Source: Gaeumannomyces sp. JS-464 (lineage: Eukaryota; Ascomycota; Sordariomycetes; Magnaporthales; Magnaporthaceae). Taken from it: a stretch of DNA of 64,000 nt. A program made the translations under genes and the position numbers. Shown here in pieces: positions 1-14,916 of this stretch. Location: NCBI GenBank assembly GCA_002197995.1, contig NGZR01000004.1:3162001-3226000 (forward strand). The letters run 5' to 3'. The notes below the pieces were generated by a model. That model did no database searches and was not told the DNA's origin. It worked only from the letters and a program-made list of their open reading frames with translations. Numbering within the stretch: position 1 is the stretch's first letter; every line of letters starts with the position of its first letter.

Positions 1-520
1 GAGGCTTGATTATCGGCGAACTCGGTTCCGACGCATACTATGCTTGCTTCTGGGGCACATGCCAGCGACGCGATGCTTGCATGGGCGGTACCTTCAAGTG
101 GTTGAAGCCGCAAAGTCAGCAACCCAATACGAGGAGAGTGGTGGACTGGCTGGGCCTGACTGAGCTGCTTCTCATGGTCAGACTCTGGTCGGTAACACAC
201 GTACCTATCTGCCTGGTGGCTTGGGCAGGGTTGGCGCCGGCTGTCCTCAGGTCCCAAATGGCTACGGATCCATCAGACCCGGCTGTGCAGACGGCCGACT
301 GAGCATTATCAAAAGGCCGGGCAACAGTCAAGTTGCCGTGCGAGGTCTTCAAGCAGCGAACGGGGCCCTTGCTCAGGGACGATAGGTCGAAGAGGCTCAG
401 GCTTTGATCAGAAGAAATCGTTGCCAGACCGGATAGTATGGTGTGCAAGTCGAGGACGTAGACGGGCTCTCCAGCCGAGGCCGGGAATCGATATGCGTCT
501 AGGTTGGAGAGCAGGTACAT
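1..520 (-). CDS. WD40-repeat protein, WDR89-like (partial, 5' part)
   Basis: This is the N-terminal part of a WD40 beta-propeller protein that runs off the left edge. It reads from ATG at 520. WD-type strands are visible, for example an SDQSLSLFDL blade and a DGSVAIWDLR blade. An intron at about 146-204 (GTACGT donor, CCAG acceptor) restores a frame reading EASIVCVGTEFADNQA at the edge, which resembles the central blades of WDR89-type proteins. WD40 proteins are scaffolds, so no reaction can be assigned. The splice choice is inferred because it is the only one that keeps phase and avoids a stop at about 118. It is divergent from the HRD3-type gene, with about 590 bases between the two starts. 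The WD40 fold is fairly sure; the WDR89 assignment is tentative because most of the gene is missing. Confidence 0.65.
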
Positions 521-1109
521 TGTCGCGCAGAAACGGTGGACAAGACCGCCTTGAATATGCGATGGTGCCAGATAGTGGACGCCAGTTCTTGTAGGAACTT
601 GGGCGGCTGCCTCTCAAAGCATCTGTCGCACTCGTTTTTGCCGGGCTCTTTTCTCGTTATTTCTATTAAACGCGTCGACACCTCGGATCAACTTGAACAC
701 AGGGCTTTCGCTCCCAGATACGTTTTGTCGTTATTTTTTTGGTCCGTAGTGGGGGCGACAAGGCTCGAGCAGGAACAAGTGCCCCTCACGAAGCACAGTA
801 CCTGCTGCAAGCCCGCTTTGCTAGACCCACACCCAGGGGTCAATTGCCTTGCCCGTGCATGTGGGCTGGCAGCTCGTGTCTCGTCATTCCGAGTTCTGGA
901 CAGCTTGTTAGATACCTGCACCTGCTTGCCGCATTGTACTTCTCCACGGCGCCATATTATCGTGCCCGCCACAGCCCCCGATTGATCCGCTCTGCGATGG
1001 CGAGTGCGACGACTGCGATGCCCATGGACACAACTTATTGTCTGCGCGTCTAGGATCCTTCCGCTCCCGCTTGATATTCTAGCTCCTCACCCAACCCGAC
1101 TGCTTGGCC
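521..1109. other. Divergent intergenic region
   Basis: This gap lies between two divergent start codons and must hold both promoters and 5' leaders. The open frames in it overlap one another on opposite strands and show no recognisable domain. No RNA gene or clear repeat was seen. Confidence 0.5.
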
Positions 1110-3888
1110 ATGGGCCGCGCCATTGTATGGCTGCTGCGTACGTTACAAACAGACGGGCGACGCCATACGCGCCCCATCCGCATGCTAGAGATCGTCTCCC
1201 AGCTCTAACTGCTTCCCACTGCAGTGATCTCCCAGGGCATTGCATGGGCTTCTGGTGCCGCTGCCGCCCAGGCCCACGTTCACGATGACGACACACCACA
1301 GACCGAGGTGTTGGCCGGCGCCGCCCCCGGCGGTGGTACCCCGGGCCCGGACCCGCGCAGCTCAAGGGAACCTGGTGAGCAAATCCTGCCCCGGCCGTCT
1401 GGTCGCGTGTCAAGTCGTCTAACCGGCCTCCGAAGGCGCCGATCTCGTCGATGCTGCTCTAAAGGAGCTCCGCCAGCTTCAGCCCCCCGCACACCGCCGA
1501 CGGCGCAAACGCTCCGGCATGGTCGCCGCCGCCGCACAGCAGGTCCTGAAGGCGCTGCCGAGCTTTCACCTCACCGGCCCGCCGTCGGGCCATTCTAGGC
1601 AGCCGAGCGGCCCGCTGTCAGATGCCGTTCGACTCCTCGAGGCGTCCGCCCAGAAGAACAACTCGGATGCCCTCTATCTGCTCGCCGAGATGAAATTCTA
1701 CGGCAACTTTTCTCTGCCAAGGGACTTCTCCGCAGCCTTCAGCCACTACCAGACCCTGGCCGCGCTCAACGGCAACAGCTCGGCCATGTACATGCTCGGC
1801 CTGATGCACTCGACCGGCGTCGGCGGCGCCGTCGAGCGTGACCAGGCGAAAGCCCTGCTCTACTACACCTTTGCGGCACTCCGGGGCCACACCCGCGCGC
1901 AGATGACGGTTGCGGCGAGGCACGCGGCCGGCATTGGTACCGCCAAGAAGTGTGAAGAGGCGTGCAAGTACTACAAGCCGCCGACAAGGCCGTCGAGTGG
2001 TATAGGTCCGGCCCGCCCGGAGGCATGGGCTGGGCCACCGAGTCGCACCGCATCGCCGACGAGTTCGGCGGGGTCTACGGCGAGGGAGCAAGTGTCTCTA
2101 GCTCGGGCATCAACGCCGCCCACACCCACGCCAGCTTCGACCGGTATGCGTCCATCGCCGATGTCATCGAATACCTCGACGTCCTGGTTCACAAGGGCGA
2201 CTTTAGGGCGTCCTTTAATCTCGGGCGCATATACTACGATGGCCAGCGCGGGCTGGACCGGGACTTCAAGGCCGCCCGCAAGTATTTCCTTAAGGTCGTC
2301 GCCAAGTTCTGGAAGGACGGGCGGGCCGTTGAGAACGCCGCACCTCAGCTTGATAGGGTCGCGGGCAAGGCGGCTGGCTACCTGGGGAGAATGTATATGA
2401 GGGGCGAAGGAGTCGAGCAGAATATGGAGCGGGCCCGCGACTGGTACAATCGTGGCATCGCTCAGGGAGATGCTCAGTCACAGTACGGCCTTGGCCTGCT
2501 GCTGATGGGCGGGCACGGTGTCTCGCGGAACATGGTCAGGGCCACGGAGCTCTTCAAGGCGGCCGCTGCCCAGGACTATGCCCCGGCCAACGTCAAGCTG
2601 GGCTCGCTCTACCTGGACCAGGGCGGGCCCGAAGACCTGCGCGCCGCCAATGACTGTTTCGAACAGGCGGCCAAGTACGGAAACCTCGAGGCGCACTACT
2701 ACTTGGCCGAGATGATCTCGCACGGCGTGGGCAGAGATAGGAGCTGCAGCCAAGCGCTCTCCTTCTACCGCAGTGTGGCCGAGAAGGCCGAGCCCCTGGT
2801 TTCGTCATGGGCCGAGGCTAATCAGGCTCACGACGACGGGGAGTTCGAGACCGCGTTCCTGCAGTACCTGGGTGTCGCCGAGCAGGGCTACGAGCGGGCG
2901 CAGAGTAACGTGGCCTACCTGCTGGATGAACAGACCTGCCGTCTGCCACTCCCGAGCTGGCTGACTAGGCGGACGCCGCGGCCGAGCCTCCTCAGGGACC
3001 CGTCGCTCGGACTGATCTACTGGACACGGTCATCTCGGCAGGGCAACATCGATTCCCTGGTGAAGATGGGCGACTACTACCTGGCCGGTGTCGGGGCCGA
3101 CGCAGACGTCGACAAGGCTGTCCAGTGCTACACTGGCGCGGCTGATTACCACCAGAGCGCCCAAGCGCTATATAACCTAGGTTGGATGCATGAGTACGGA
3201 GTCGGGCTCGACCAGGACTACCACCTTGCCAAGCGGTACTACGACGAAGCGCTCATGACAAATGACGAGGCATACTTGCCCGTCACGCTTGCTCTCCTCA
3301 AGCTCCGTGTGAAGAGCGCGTGGAATACATTAACGAACGGCCGAATCAATTCGATCCAAGACGATCCTGGTAAGCAGAAAACAAATGGGCCATGATATTC
3401 AGCACCCGCTGCATTTGTGGATCTACCCTCCAGGCTGCGGCGCGACTCGCTACTCGGGCAGCAGCTAACATGCTATTCTTCCGTTTTTTTTTTTTTTGTT
3501 TTTTTGCGCTAAAGCCCCAGCCAAGGACTGGTCACTGAGCGAATGGATAGCCAACTTCCTCCAAGAAGACCGATTCATTTACGACGAAGGGCAGCTGGAC
3601 GACAGCTATGACCAAACGATGCCAGGAGCCGACTCTCCACTGCCCGAGGAGCTAGAAGAGGGATTCACCGAGACATTCATCATTCTCGGGCTCGCAGCAG
3701 CGTTGGCATTCCTAGTGTACTACCGGCAACAGCGGCAGCAGGCACACCGCGAGGAGAACGCTCAGCGGGCGCAAGCTGGGGCTCCGGGCCAGGCTGGCGG
3801 TCCGGCAGTGCCCGGAGACAGGGGCGTATTCCCGCCAGTTGACCAACCAGAGTTTCAGCAGTGGGTTGCCGGCGGGATTGGGCATTAG
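1110..3888 (+). CDS. HRD3: HRD3/SEL1L-type ERAD ubiquitin-ligase subunit, with one frameshift
   Basis: In other fungi Hrd3 is the ER-lumenal partner of the Hrd1 ubiquitin ligase and delivers misfolded glycoproteins for degradation. Exons read 1110-1137, 1225-1374, 1436-3369 and 3515-3888. The first splice creates a signal peptide (MGRAIVWLLLISQGIAWASG). About ten Sel1-like repeats follow, such as ALYLLAEMKFYG, AMYMLGLMHSTG, GYLGRMYMRGEGV, SQYGLGLLLMGGHGV and ALYNLGWMHEYGVG. A C-terminal transmembrane helix (TFIILGLAAALAFLVYY) precedes a short cytosolic tail. The frame breaks near 1975-1983, after CEEACKYYK and before ADKAVEWYRSGPPGG. Adding one base gives exactly 829 codons including the stop. 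The last intron contains a long T tract. Family and topology are well supported; the frameshift is probably a sequence error because the gene is otherwise intact. Confidence 0.93.
3483..3506 (+). repeat. Poly-T tract inside the last HRD3 intron
   Basis: An almost pure T run interrupted by one G lies just upstream of the CTAAAG acceptor. It serves as the polypyrimidine tract and is unusually long for a fungal intron. Length errors are likely here but would not affect the protein. Confidence 0.8.
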
Positions 3889-5491
3889 TGTTATGCATGG
3901 TATGGAAGGAGTATGTATATATGACGGACTCTAGAAGTTTAAAAATAAAAATAAAAAAAATATAAAAAAAAAGGCATGGTGTCGCTTTGGACGGTTCCTT
4001 TGGCGTGTCTGCGATGCAGTTAGATACCTAAGCGGGAGACGATTGAAGTCACATGGTTGTCGCGGTTATGTAAATTTCAAGAAACCCGCTTGAGCTCTTA
4101 ACCGCTGATATCTGCAAATACCGCATGGGGACCAGTATGTCCAAAATGCGAACACTGTCCAACAACGGCCGCCATGCGTCTTGCGCTGCAACCCACCTGA
4201 AACAGCTCACTGTGCAGCACAAGCGCGATGACTTGTATTCTATAAACCCGCCCTGGTCTCTTAGGTCAGGGTGGGCAACACAGGCAGCACAGGCAGCCCC
4301 ATTGTCGACGGCGCGCAGACTAATGCGCTCTACCTGCGCCATTCAAGCCTCACCGGACGGTGACGACGGATTTCGACGACAGAAGGGTCGCAAACGGTTC
4401 CCCACCTATTAGATCCGCTAGGACGCCAACCTCGACAGCCAGTCGAGATCGAAAGCCTGATAGACGGTCCTGAGCACTTCTACAGAAGTCACCATCGGTC
4501 TCCTTTAAGTTCGAGTAGTAGCATCATGGTGGGAAGGTCAGACTACACATAACCTATTGCACCAGGCATTCACGTACTCGTAAGTCTAAGATGGCAACTG
4601 ACAAGCGACTGCCGTTCAGGCATGATACCACGTGCTGGAGGCCTCGGATGGTGGTCGGGCGGTGCTTCAAGCCATTGGGACAAGTTGGACGTTTCCTGGA
4701 GCTTCCGAGAATGATGCTTATCCTCTGCACCGCATTGCCCGATCCAGGGAACCCCACCGGGTACCCCCAGTATAGCATCGGATGAAACAGGCCTGCTACA
4801 CGCATAACAGGCACTGTTGAAACATGCCCGCACCCCAATGACCAAACCCCGTCCGTCTCGAGAGCGATTGGACGCAGGTGTTGCCATTTTCACACGGGGG
4901 CGGTCCCTTCGCTCTGAAAACGGGCATACGTAATGCCTGTGGCGACACTGGCCGGGGTCAGAGATATTGTTGGCGACCCCGTCCCGAACGCGACGGTTTG
5001 GCGAGGTAAAAAAAGAAGGGACTGGAACTCGGGCCGCCGTCGAGCACCTTTCCATCCCGTCTCCTGCTCTTCATTTAGGACAAGAATCCCTCCACCGGCT
5101 GGAGAGGCCCTGAGTGATAACGCCACGATCTGCTATTCCCGGCTCCCACCCACTCATCCTACCTACCACCTAACCTTGCCTACAACGGCGAGCAGAATAT
5201 CTTGGCATCAACATCCAGCACCGACTACCCACTCACACATCCAGCTCAACCCTCGCCGCCTACCTGAGGTCATTTTCCTGTTTGTCTGCTGCGATTCAGC
5301 AAGCACACGGCGCCTGTAGACGAACAAGAGGAGAAACAGCAGCAGTCGACACTTGTCACACTTCTCATCGCCATCATACACGGCTCGACAACTAGCCCGC
5401 CAAGCATCAGGTCTAAGCCTCGCGTCGACGACCCAACCGCACCGCGAGTGACAACCTTCGTTTCAAAACCTGCCTGCGCACACCTGGCGCA
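3889..5491 (+). other. Intergenic region, HRD3 3' end to promoter of the next gene
   Basis: Just after the stop there is an A-rich stretch at about 3937-3972, plausibly in or after the HRD3 3' UTR. The rest contains only overlapping short open frames on both strands without recognisable domains. A pyrimidine-rich, CCACC/CTACC-rich stretch at about 5140-5200 is typical of a fungal promoter or leader for the gene starting at 5492. No RNA gene or transposon was seen. Confidence 0.5.
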
Positions 5492-6142
5492 ATGTCGGAC
5501 ACAACCCCGACGTTCCCGGCGCCACGCCCGGCTTTTACGGGCCCCCCGCCGGGGCTGGGTGGAAGAGGATGGGAGGATCATACCCTTTTGGTGGAGTCGT
5601 GTAAGTGCCGCTGTGCTTCCTGCTTCCTCTCCTTCGTCGCAGTTCTTTGGCCGGGTCTCGGGCGCTGACGTAAAACCATGCCGACACAGACCGGCTACAT
5701 CGTCAAGTGGTCGCTCTTCCTCGGCATCTTCACCATTTTCGGCTTGTACCTCACCATAGGGTACTGGCACGCAAAGAAGCGCCTGAGCAAAGGACAGATG
5801 CCACTGGCCTATCATAGATGGCTCGTCAGTAGGTCACAGCTTGCCCGGGTCGACCCCAGCTATGCCTACCCGCAACCAGCGGGCTACACCACTTACCGAC
5901 CCGACTACTACGGCATGAATGCGATGCCGCCCCCGCCCGTATATGACTCTTCGCGCCCGCCCATGTACGACGGCCCACCGGGCGGTACCAAGATCGACCC
6001 GGCTCAGGCAAACCAACAGTCCCAGGCACAGCCACCACCGCCGCCGCCACCCCAGGAGGCCGGTATCGCAGGCCCGCAAGTACCGCCCCCGACGGTGACA
6101 GCTAACCACACCGGCTCGAGCAACAACCCATTCCGCCGTTGA
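5492..6142 (+). CDS. Small single-pass membrane protein with PPxY motifs
   Basis: Exon 1 is about 5492-5600 and exon 2 is 5690-6142 (GTAAGT donor, GCTGACG branch, ACACAG acceptor). The product is about 186 residues: a Pro-rich N-terminus ending near GLGGRGWEDHTLLVES, one hydrophobic helix (WSLFLGIFTIFGLYLTIGYW), a basic stop-transfer AKKR, then a Pro/Tyr/Gln-rich tail. The tail has two PPxY motifs (PPVY and PPMY), which bind WW domains of Rsp5/Nedd4 ligases in other proteins. A Rsp5 adaptor role is inference only. As written, the exon phases do not join; exon 1 carries one base too many. A neighbouring frame of exon 1 reads NPDVPGATPGFYGPP, suggesting two compensating indels as well. It is convergent with the gene ending at 6589. 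I recognise the layout as a conserved fungal protein but no name. Confidence 0.75.
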
Positions 6143-6588
6143 TGAGCCTACCCTATAAGCCTCCGTTCCGTCTTATGCTTGTATCGTGGATGAGGGGCAC
6201 AGCGGAACAACCCTCGAGTCCTAGTCGGTGGGTTTTGCGGGGTTTTCGGTCGGGAACGTCTGTAGCCGCTATGGTACTCCGCGGAAGAACTGGAACGGGT
6301 AAAAGGGGCGGGCTCACAGTTAGGTTCCGTTGGCGTCGAACGCTCATAACCTCGTATAATAATATTATTACGACTGGAGGGGTCTCATTATGAACAAGGT
6401 CTGTCAAAGCAAGGAATGGGTATTCGATATAAGAAGAGAAGGCAAAGTAGCCAATAAGATTATTATTCGTTGCCTAAAAAAAAAAGGACTCGCATACGCT
6501 TGGGTATCTTTAAGGATCGTGGTGACGAAGGTGAGGCCCGGGGTAGGAGGGTAGTCAGGCGGAGGAGAGGGGGTGGCGACTAGCAAAT
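6143..6588. other. Convergent intergenic region
   Basis: This is the shared 3' region of two convergent genes. It contains an AT-rich patch (ATAATAATATTATTA near 6355-6370) and an A run near 6477, compatible with 3'-end signals. No gene was seen. Confidence 0.5.
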
Positions 6589-7516
6589 TCAATCAATATC
6601 CATTGCGTCGCAATCATCCCCGCTGAGGGATAACAGCGCAGCGGGGACCCTCTCCCCGACGGGCTGCGCCGGATTGGTGACGACCAACGGCTGGTTCGTT
6701 AGAGCCGTATTCAGGGAGGCCGCCGTCGTCGAGGGCAGCGCGGGCGAGCCCACAGCAGCGGCCGATAAGGGTTCGTTCTGGGTGTGGGTACGGGCGCGGG
6801 CCCGTGAGCGGGCATCGATGATAGCCTTGCGGACGCTGTCGTGCTCCTGGGGTACCGAGAGCGAGGACGGGACCGAATATAGCACAAGCTCCTTTCCGAC
6901 TAGTTCCCCTTCGGGATTTGGAGGGACAGCAGGAGGGATGATGCGCACGCGGCTTTTGCGCAAGTGCTTTTCTATGTCGGGCAAGAAAACCAGCTTGGCT
7001 TCATCGGATTCGCTGTCGGATGAGAGTTCGTCGTCTATGTTGTAGATGTAAACCTTGTACTTGGAGTCATCCAGCTGCATCGTGGCGTCCTGGGCCGCCG
7101 GGGCGACAGTGTGCCGAGAGTCGTTTGCGACAATGGGCTCCGAAACCGGAGAGGTGGAGGGTATGGGTGCTGGCGCTGGCGCTGGTGCTGGTGCTGGTGC
7201 TGGTGCTGGTGCTGGTGCTGGTGCTGGTGCTGGTGCGGGTGCGGCCAGGCGGCCAGGCGGCGACGTCGGTGACCGCACAGCCGGGTTTTCGACTGGGACG
7301 TACAGCTTTTGGCCGGTTTTCTCTACTCGAGCCAGGGGCGATGGGGTTAGTGGCCGCCACGCAAACCGTCTTGGAGTCCTGGACACGGCGGCCCGTACCT
7401 AAGTTGAGAAGGCTGAGCCTCTTCGACAGGCGCTCATTGTGTGCGTCCTGGGCTTCAGCCTTTCTTTTGCGCCCAGAGAAAGGCGCAGGCGCAGGCGCAA
7501 GATCCATGACCTCCAT
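6589..7516 (-). CDS. Conserved fungal protein with Ala-Pro repeat, unknown function
   Basis: Exons are 7516-7399 and 7322-6589, joined by a 76-base intron (GTACGG donor, ACTAACC branch, GAGTAG acceptor). The splice joins SLLNLE to KTGQKLYVPVENP in phase and gives 283 residues. The N-terminus is basic (GRKRKAEAQD, then SKRLSLLNL). A low-complexity Ala-Pro tract follows, and then a region that looks conserved: YKVYIYNIDDELSSDSESDE, FLPDIEKHLRKSRVR and ELVLYSVPSSLSVPQEHDSV. A final acidic stretch ends the protein. No catalytic domain is recognised. Basic, acidic and disordered segments suggest a nuclear or scaffolding protein, which is a weak inference. It is divergent from the AlaRS gene, with about 750 bases between them. 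Confidence 0.75.
7166..7241. repeat. Hexanucleotide microsatellite encoding Ala-Pro
   Basis: The plus strand shows a tandem array of GGTGCT units (with GGCGCT variants at its left end), read on the minus strand as alternating Ala and Pro. Such arrays change length by slippage; a multiple of six bases keeps the frame. Confidence 0.9.
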
Positions 7517-8270
7517 GTCGCGGTTATGGTCAGGGCGGGCGGCGGTCGGCGGTAGACAGCGTGCGGTAAGACGGTAGCAAGTGCGATTTGGTTTAGGTGT
7601 GTTGGCCAGATGATGGGCTGGAGTGGCAGGCAGTGCGGTGCAGACGCGGGGGAGCCGCTTTAACAAATAGCGGGCGGCCCCGGTCGAGGGAAGCCCGAAG
7701 AATATTCTGGATCTGGGTCCACAGCAGCAAGTCCCTGGGCAGTGCGAGCCCTTCCCCTTGGTCTGCTTGGCCTTTTGCGCGACCGCAAAACTTGTGCACA
7801 AAAACGACTATCCCTGGGCGCACCCTTCTCTCACGGGGACAGCCAGCGTACAGGTACTCGCCCACCGGCCGAAAGACTGTGCTTGGTTTTATATTATCTG
7901 ACTTGACGCGATGCGCTCGCCAACGGAAAGCACCGGCTAAGCAGAAAAGCAGGCTCGCCCCTGGGTCGGTAGGTTTGCGGCATGCAACGCCAGGAGGAAA
8001 ACCGTGAGGGACGAACGAAAAGAGCGAGAGGGGAACGAAGAAAGAACAGGCGTGACATAAACTCGGAAGAAGAGGGTATATTGCTTTTTGCGTCACCCAG
8101 TCGTTCCGTCGTCTGGACGGCAATTGAGCCGAAAGAGCATAAGGCGGCGTGGCGGTTATCTGCCGTCAGTCGTCGTGTGCGAGGCTCGCGGGGGTCCAGC
8201 CTCAACTTGCCGGGTTGCCTTGACGCGATTGATCAATTGGCTTCTGTGACTCTTGTTTTCTGCGCAGCGC
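7517..8270. other. Divergent promoter region between unknown gene and AlaRS
   Basis: Both genes are transcribed away from this gap. The only long frame here, on the minus strand at 7593-8123, lacks recognisable domains and is not supported. A pyrimidine-rich TTGTTTTCTGCGCAG lies directly before the ATG at 8271 and looks like a 3' splice site, suggesting a 5'-UTR intron. Confidence 0.45.
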
Positions 8271-11867
<3,597 letters not shown>

Positions 11868-13007
11868 CCGACCGAGAACATTGGCATGCTTAGCAACCTG
11901 ACGTGCTATTCGGTGATGGGATGCGGCGTCTGTTGGGCAGATAGCTGCGTGGTTTTCATAGACAGTCCGGTGCTGGTGGGAATGGATGTGTGGCGATATT
12001 TGAGGATACTGGGCTCTTTTTATGACTGTAGACGAATGTACTTTTTCTTGCTTGGTATGTTTAGTCTCGCTCCTCTGATTCCTCCGCGATTACTCTATAA
12101 ACACTCGGTGTAGATATGTCCCGGCGTCTCTGGCAGCCTTTCTGTTTCAGTGCCCATCTAAGGCGTTATGGGTGATGGAATGCTCGCGAAAGCGAAAGGT
12201 GGCGTATTTTGCTATATATAATTAGTCGCGTTGCTACGCGCGTGAGGGCGTCAAAACATACAAGGCCCTTTACGACATGGCCGTTTTCACCATTTATTAT
12301 ACTTGACCGTCATAAGCTCGTCTCTGGATTCCCGCTAAAGAGAAGTTACCATTATCCAAATGGACAGAGCTTTGCCGATAGATACACAGTTCAGATGATA
12401 ACAAAGAGGGCCGAAGATCAAGTAGTTCTGTTTATCACTAGAGTGGACAAATAGTATCCAAAATCTGGCCTTTGATATCGTATTTACGTGTCAGTGCACG
12501 CATAGCTGGCTATAGCTCCTCCGTCGACCGCGAGCAGACCACCCTTAGTTGCCCAATATGAAGATTTCCCGTGCCCACCTAGTTAACTCCAGCACATCAT
12601 AAAACTCCGACGCTGATATCCGAGTAAAACAATCGGGTGCAAATAAGCGGAGCTCCCAACAAAAGAATAACAAAAAAAAGACCCAAGAAGACGTAAGCAG
12701 GGGGGACGGGTGCGTGACTGCTGTTCCCGGACAGAATAACCCCGAGGAAAGAAGGAAAAAAAAACAAGGAATAATTGCCCACAAATAGCAGAGTCAAACC
12801 CCAGATGAACTCGGACAAGAGAGGCCGGCTATACGAGGGGCACTGGGTGAAGCCATCGACATGGAGCCAGATTTTAAAAGATGTAAGGAAATCCCGGGAA
12901 AAGGGAGAGAGAAAAGAAAAGAGGAAGGAAGAAAGAAACACGTAGATCCGAGAACCCTGACACTAAGAAATAAAGGGGGATATAAATAAACGAGAGGGGA
13001 GGCGTGC
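11868..13007. other. Convergent intergenic region
   Basis: This lies between the 3' ends of AlaRS and the sugar transporter. It is moderately AT-rich, with purine-rich stretches near 12650-12960 that are probably transporter 3' UTR. No coding, RNA or transposon signal was recognised. Confidence 0.5.
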
Positions 13008-14916
13008 TCAATAGGACAAGTCAACATTGCCCATTGTTGAAAGCATTTTATTGTCTGTATCAGAGGTTGTGGTCCGGCTGGTGGCGGCGTCGGAGTGGGA
13101 GGTGGTGGTGTGGTGCAGCTGGTGATGGTGGTCTTCTGGCGGGAGGCCGCTGTCCGAGTAGCCAAAGTCGCGCATCTGCTGGAAGCTCCAGCTCGGCTCA
13201 AAGTTGCGACTCTTCCAGGCGGCCTGGACACGCTCGTACATCTCGTCGATCTGCTCCAAGCTGATCTTGCTCGTCTCATATACCATGAAGTACACGAAGA
13301 AGATAGCGACGATGCAGAAGGCGCCCCAGACGAAGAATACGCGCGGGCCAAGGTTGGCGTAGCCGTCGCCCGATTCGACCATGTAGGGCGTACCGTAAGC
13401 GATGCCGAAGTTGAGCAGCCAGTTGGACGCCGTCGACACCGACATGGACTTGGCACGGACCTTTAGCGGAAAGATTTCGGACGTGACAACCCAGACGACG
13501 GGGCCCCATGAGGCGGCAAAGAAGAATATGTATATGGCGACGACAATGACGAGAAGCTGGTTCTGCTCAACAAGCATGGTCCCTTGGAGGCGGCGGTGAA
13601 GGAGGCGATGAGGAGTTGACAGATGGCCATTCCGATGGCACCCATAATGAGCAGCTTGCGGCGGCCCCATGACTCGACCACCAGCAGGCCGGGCAGGGTG
13701 GAGACGACGTTGACGATGTTCATGATGCATGAGATGAGGTACGGGTCCGAGACGTTGGCGCCCTTGAAGAAGGTGGTGCCGTAGTACATGATGAAGTTGA
13801 CGCCGGTGGAGTTGTTGCAGCATCTGCAGGCCGCAGCCAGTCAGTGTCCGGCGGCCAAGATGGGGCGAGCCGAAAAAGACGTCCTTGTAAGTGTCGGCGC
13901 CGAGGGCCAGCTCGTACTCATGGTTCGCCTGGATCTCAGCCAGCTCCTCGATCAGAGCGGGGTGAGTGATATCGAGGCGGCGGAGGCGGCTGAGCGACAG
14001 CGCGGCTGCCTCGTGCTGGCCGCGCTTGATGAGATAGCGCGGTGTCTCGGGGAGGATGAGCAGGCCTAGCGATAGCACGCAGGCCCATGTGAGCTGCACA
14101 CCCAGGGGTATGCGGTAGGCGGCAGGGCCAGGCATCTGGTACGTGAGAATGTTGACGAGTGATGCGGCCAGCAGTCCGAGCGTGATGAACAGCTGATATG
14201 CGCACACCATCGTTCCTCGGATCCATTTAGGGGCCATCTCTGACTGGTACAGCGGCACAAGCACAGATACGGATCCCACGCCGATGCCAGCAAACAGCCT
14301 ATGGTTTGCGCCATCGCGACGGCGAGGTTAGCGGGGGCTATTGTTATTACCTTCCTCTGGCCTGGGGGTGCGCGTCGCACAGGCGCTCCGGGCACAAGCT
14401 CGACTTACCTTCCAACCAGAAGCATTGGTATATCGGCGGAGCAGACCTGGAAGACGACGCCGAAGCAAAATACACCGATGGCCGAGTTGAGGGCCTTCTT
14501 GCGGCCGAGGAAGTCGCCCAGGGGAGCCGAGATCAGGGCACCGAGGAAGGTGCCAGCGCTGAGAATGGCAACGACCAGGGATGATTGACTGGGGGACAGG
14601 CTCGGCTTTCTGTCAATTGGGTCGATGTAGCCGGTCGAGAACTGCTGTCGGAAAGAGGGCATAGCAAGAATGCCGTTGATTGTTCTAAGATAAATGGCGA
14701 CGCGATGGGCCCCGTCCGGTCATCGCATTGTCCTGTGTCAGCCAGCAGCCAGCAAACATCGAGACTCGCCCGCGAGGGGACGGAAAGAAAAGCAACGCAC
14801 CCAGTGTCGTAGCCAAAGAGCAGGCCGCCGGTGGCCACGAAGAAGCCAACCATTATGGCTGGGGCCGAGCTCCCGGCGACGTTGGACGGCTTTCGCCATC
14901 CCATGGCGATCGCCAT
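13008..14916 (-). CDS. MFS sugar transporter (high-affinity monosaccharide type), two compensating frameshifts
   Basis: This plasma-membrane proton-coupled sugar porter belongs to the glucose/hexose MFS family. Exons are 14916-14801, 14684-14409 and 14298-13008, about 560 residues. Family signatures are present: LLFGYDTGTINGILAM in helix 1, GDFLGRKK in loop 2-3, PETPRYLIKRG after helix 6, SWGRRKLL in loop 8-9, and SWGPVVWVVTSEIFPLKVRA in helix 10. The tail is long and His/Thr-rich. Two frame breaks lie in exon 3: one extra base near 13808 (between LQMLQQL and TGVNFIMYYGTTFF) and one missing base near 13581 (before TMLVEQNQ). They cancel in length, so both may be sequence errors. The start sits in a good context (CACCATGGCG). 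Which sugar is moved, or whether it acts as a sensor, cannot be told from the sequence. Confidence 0.92.

Noticed and set aside
4570..5319. Overlapping frames of 128 and 161 codons on opposite strands
   Set aside because: They are mutual shadows in an intergenic region, with no recognisable motif.
7593..8123. Minus-strand frame of 176 codons upstream of the Ala-Pro protein gene
   Set aside because: It overlaps other frames on both strands and has biased composition without a domain. It lies in what must be a divergent promoter region.
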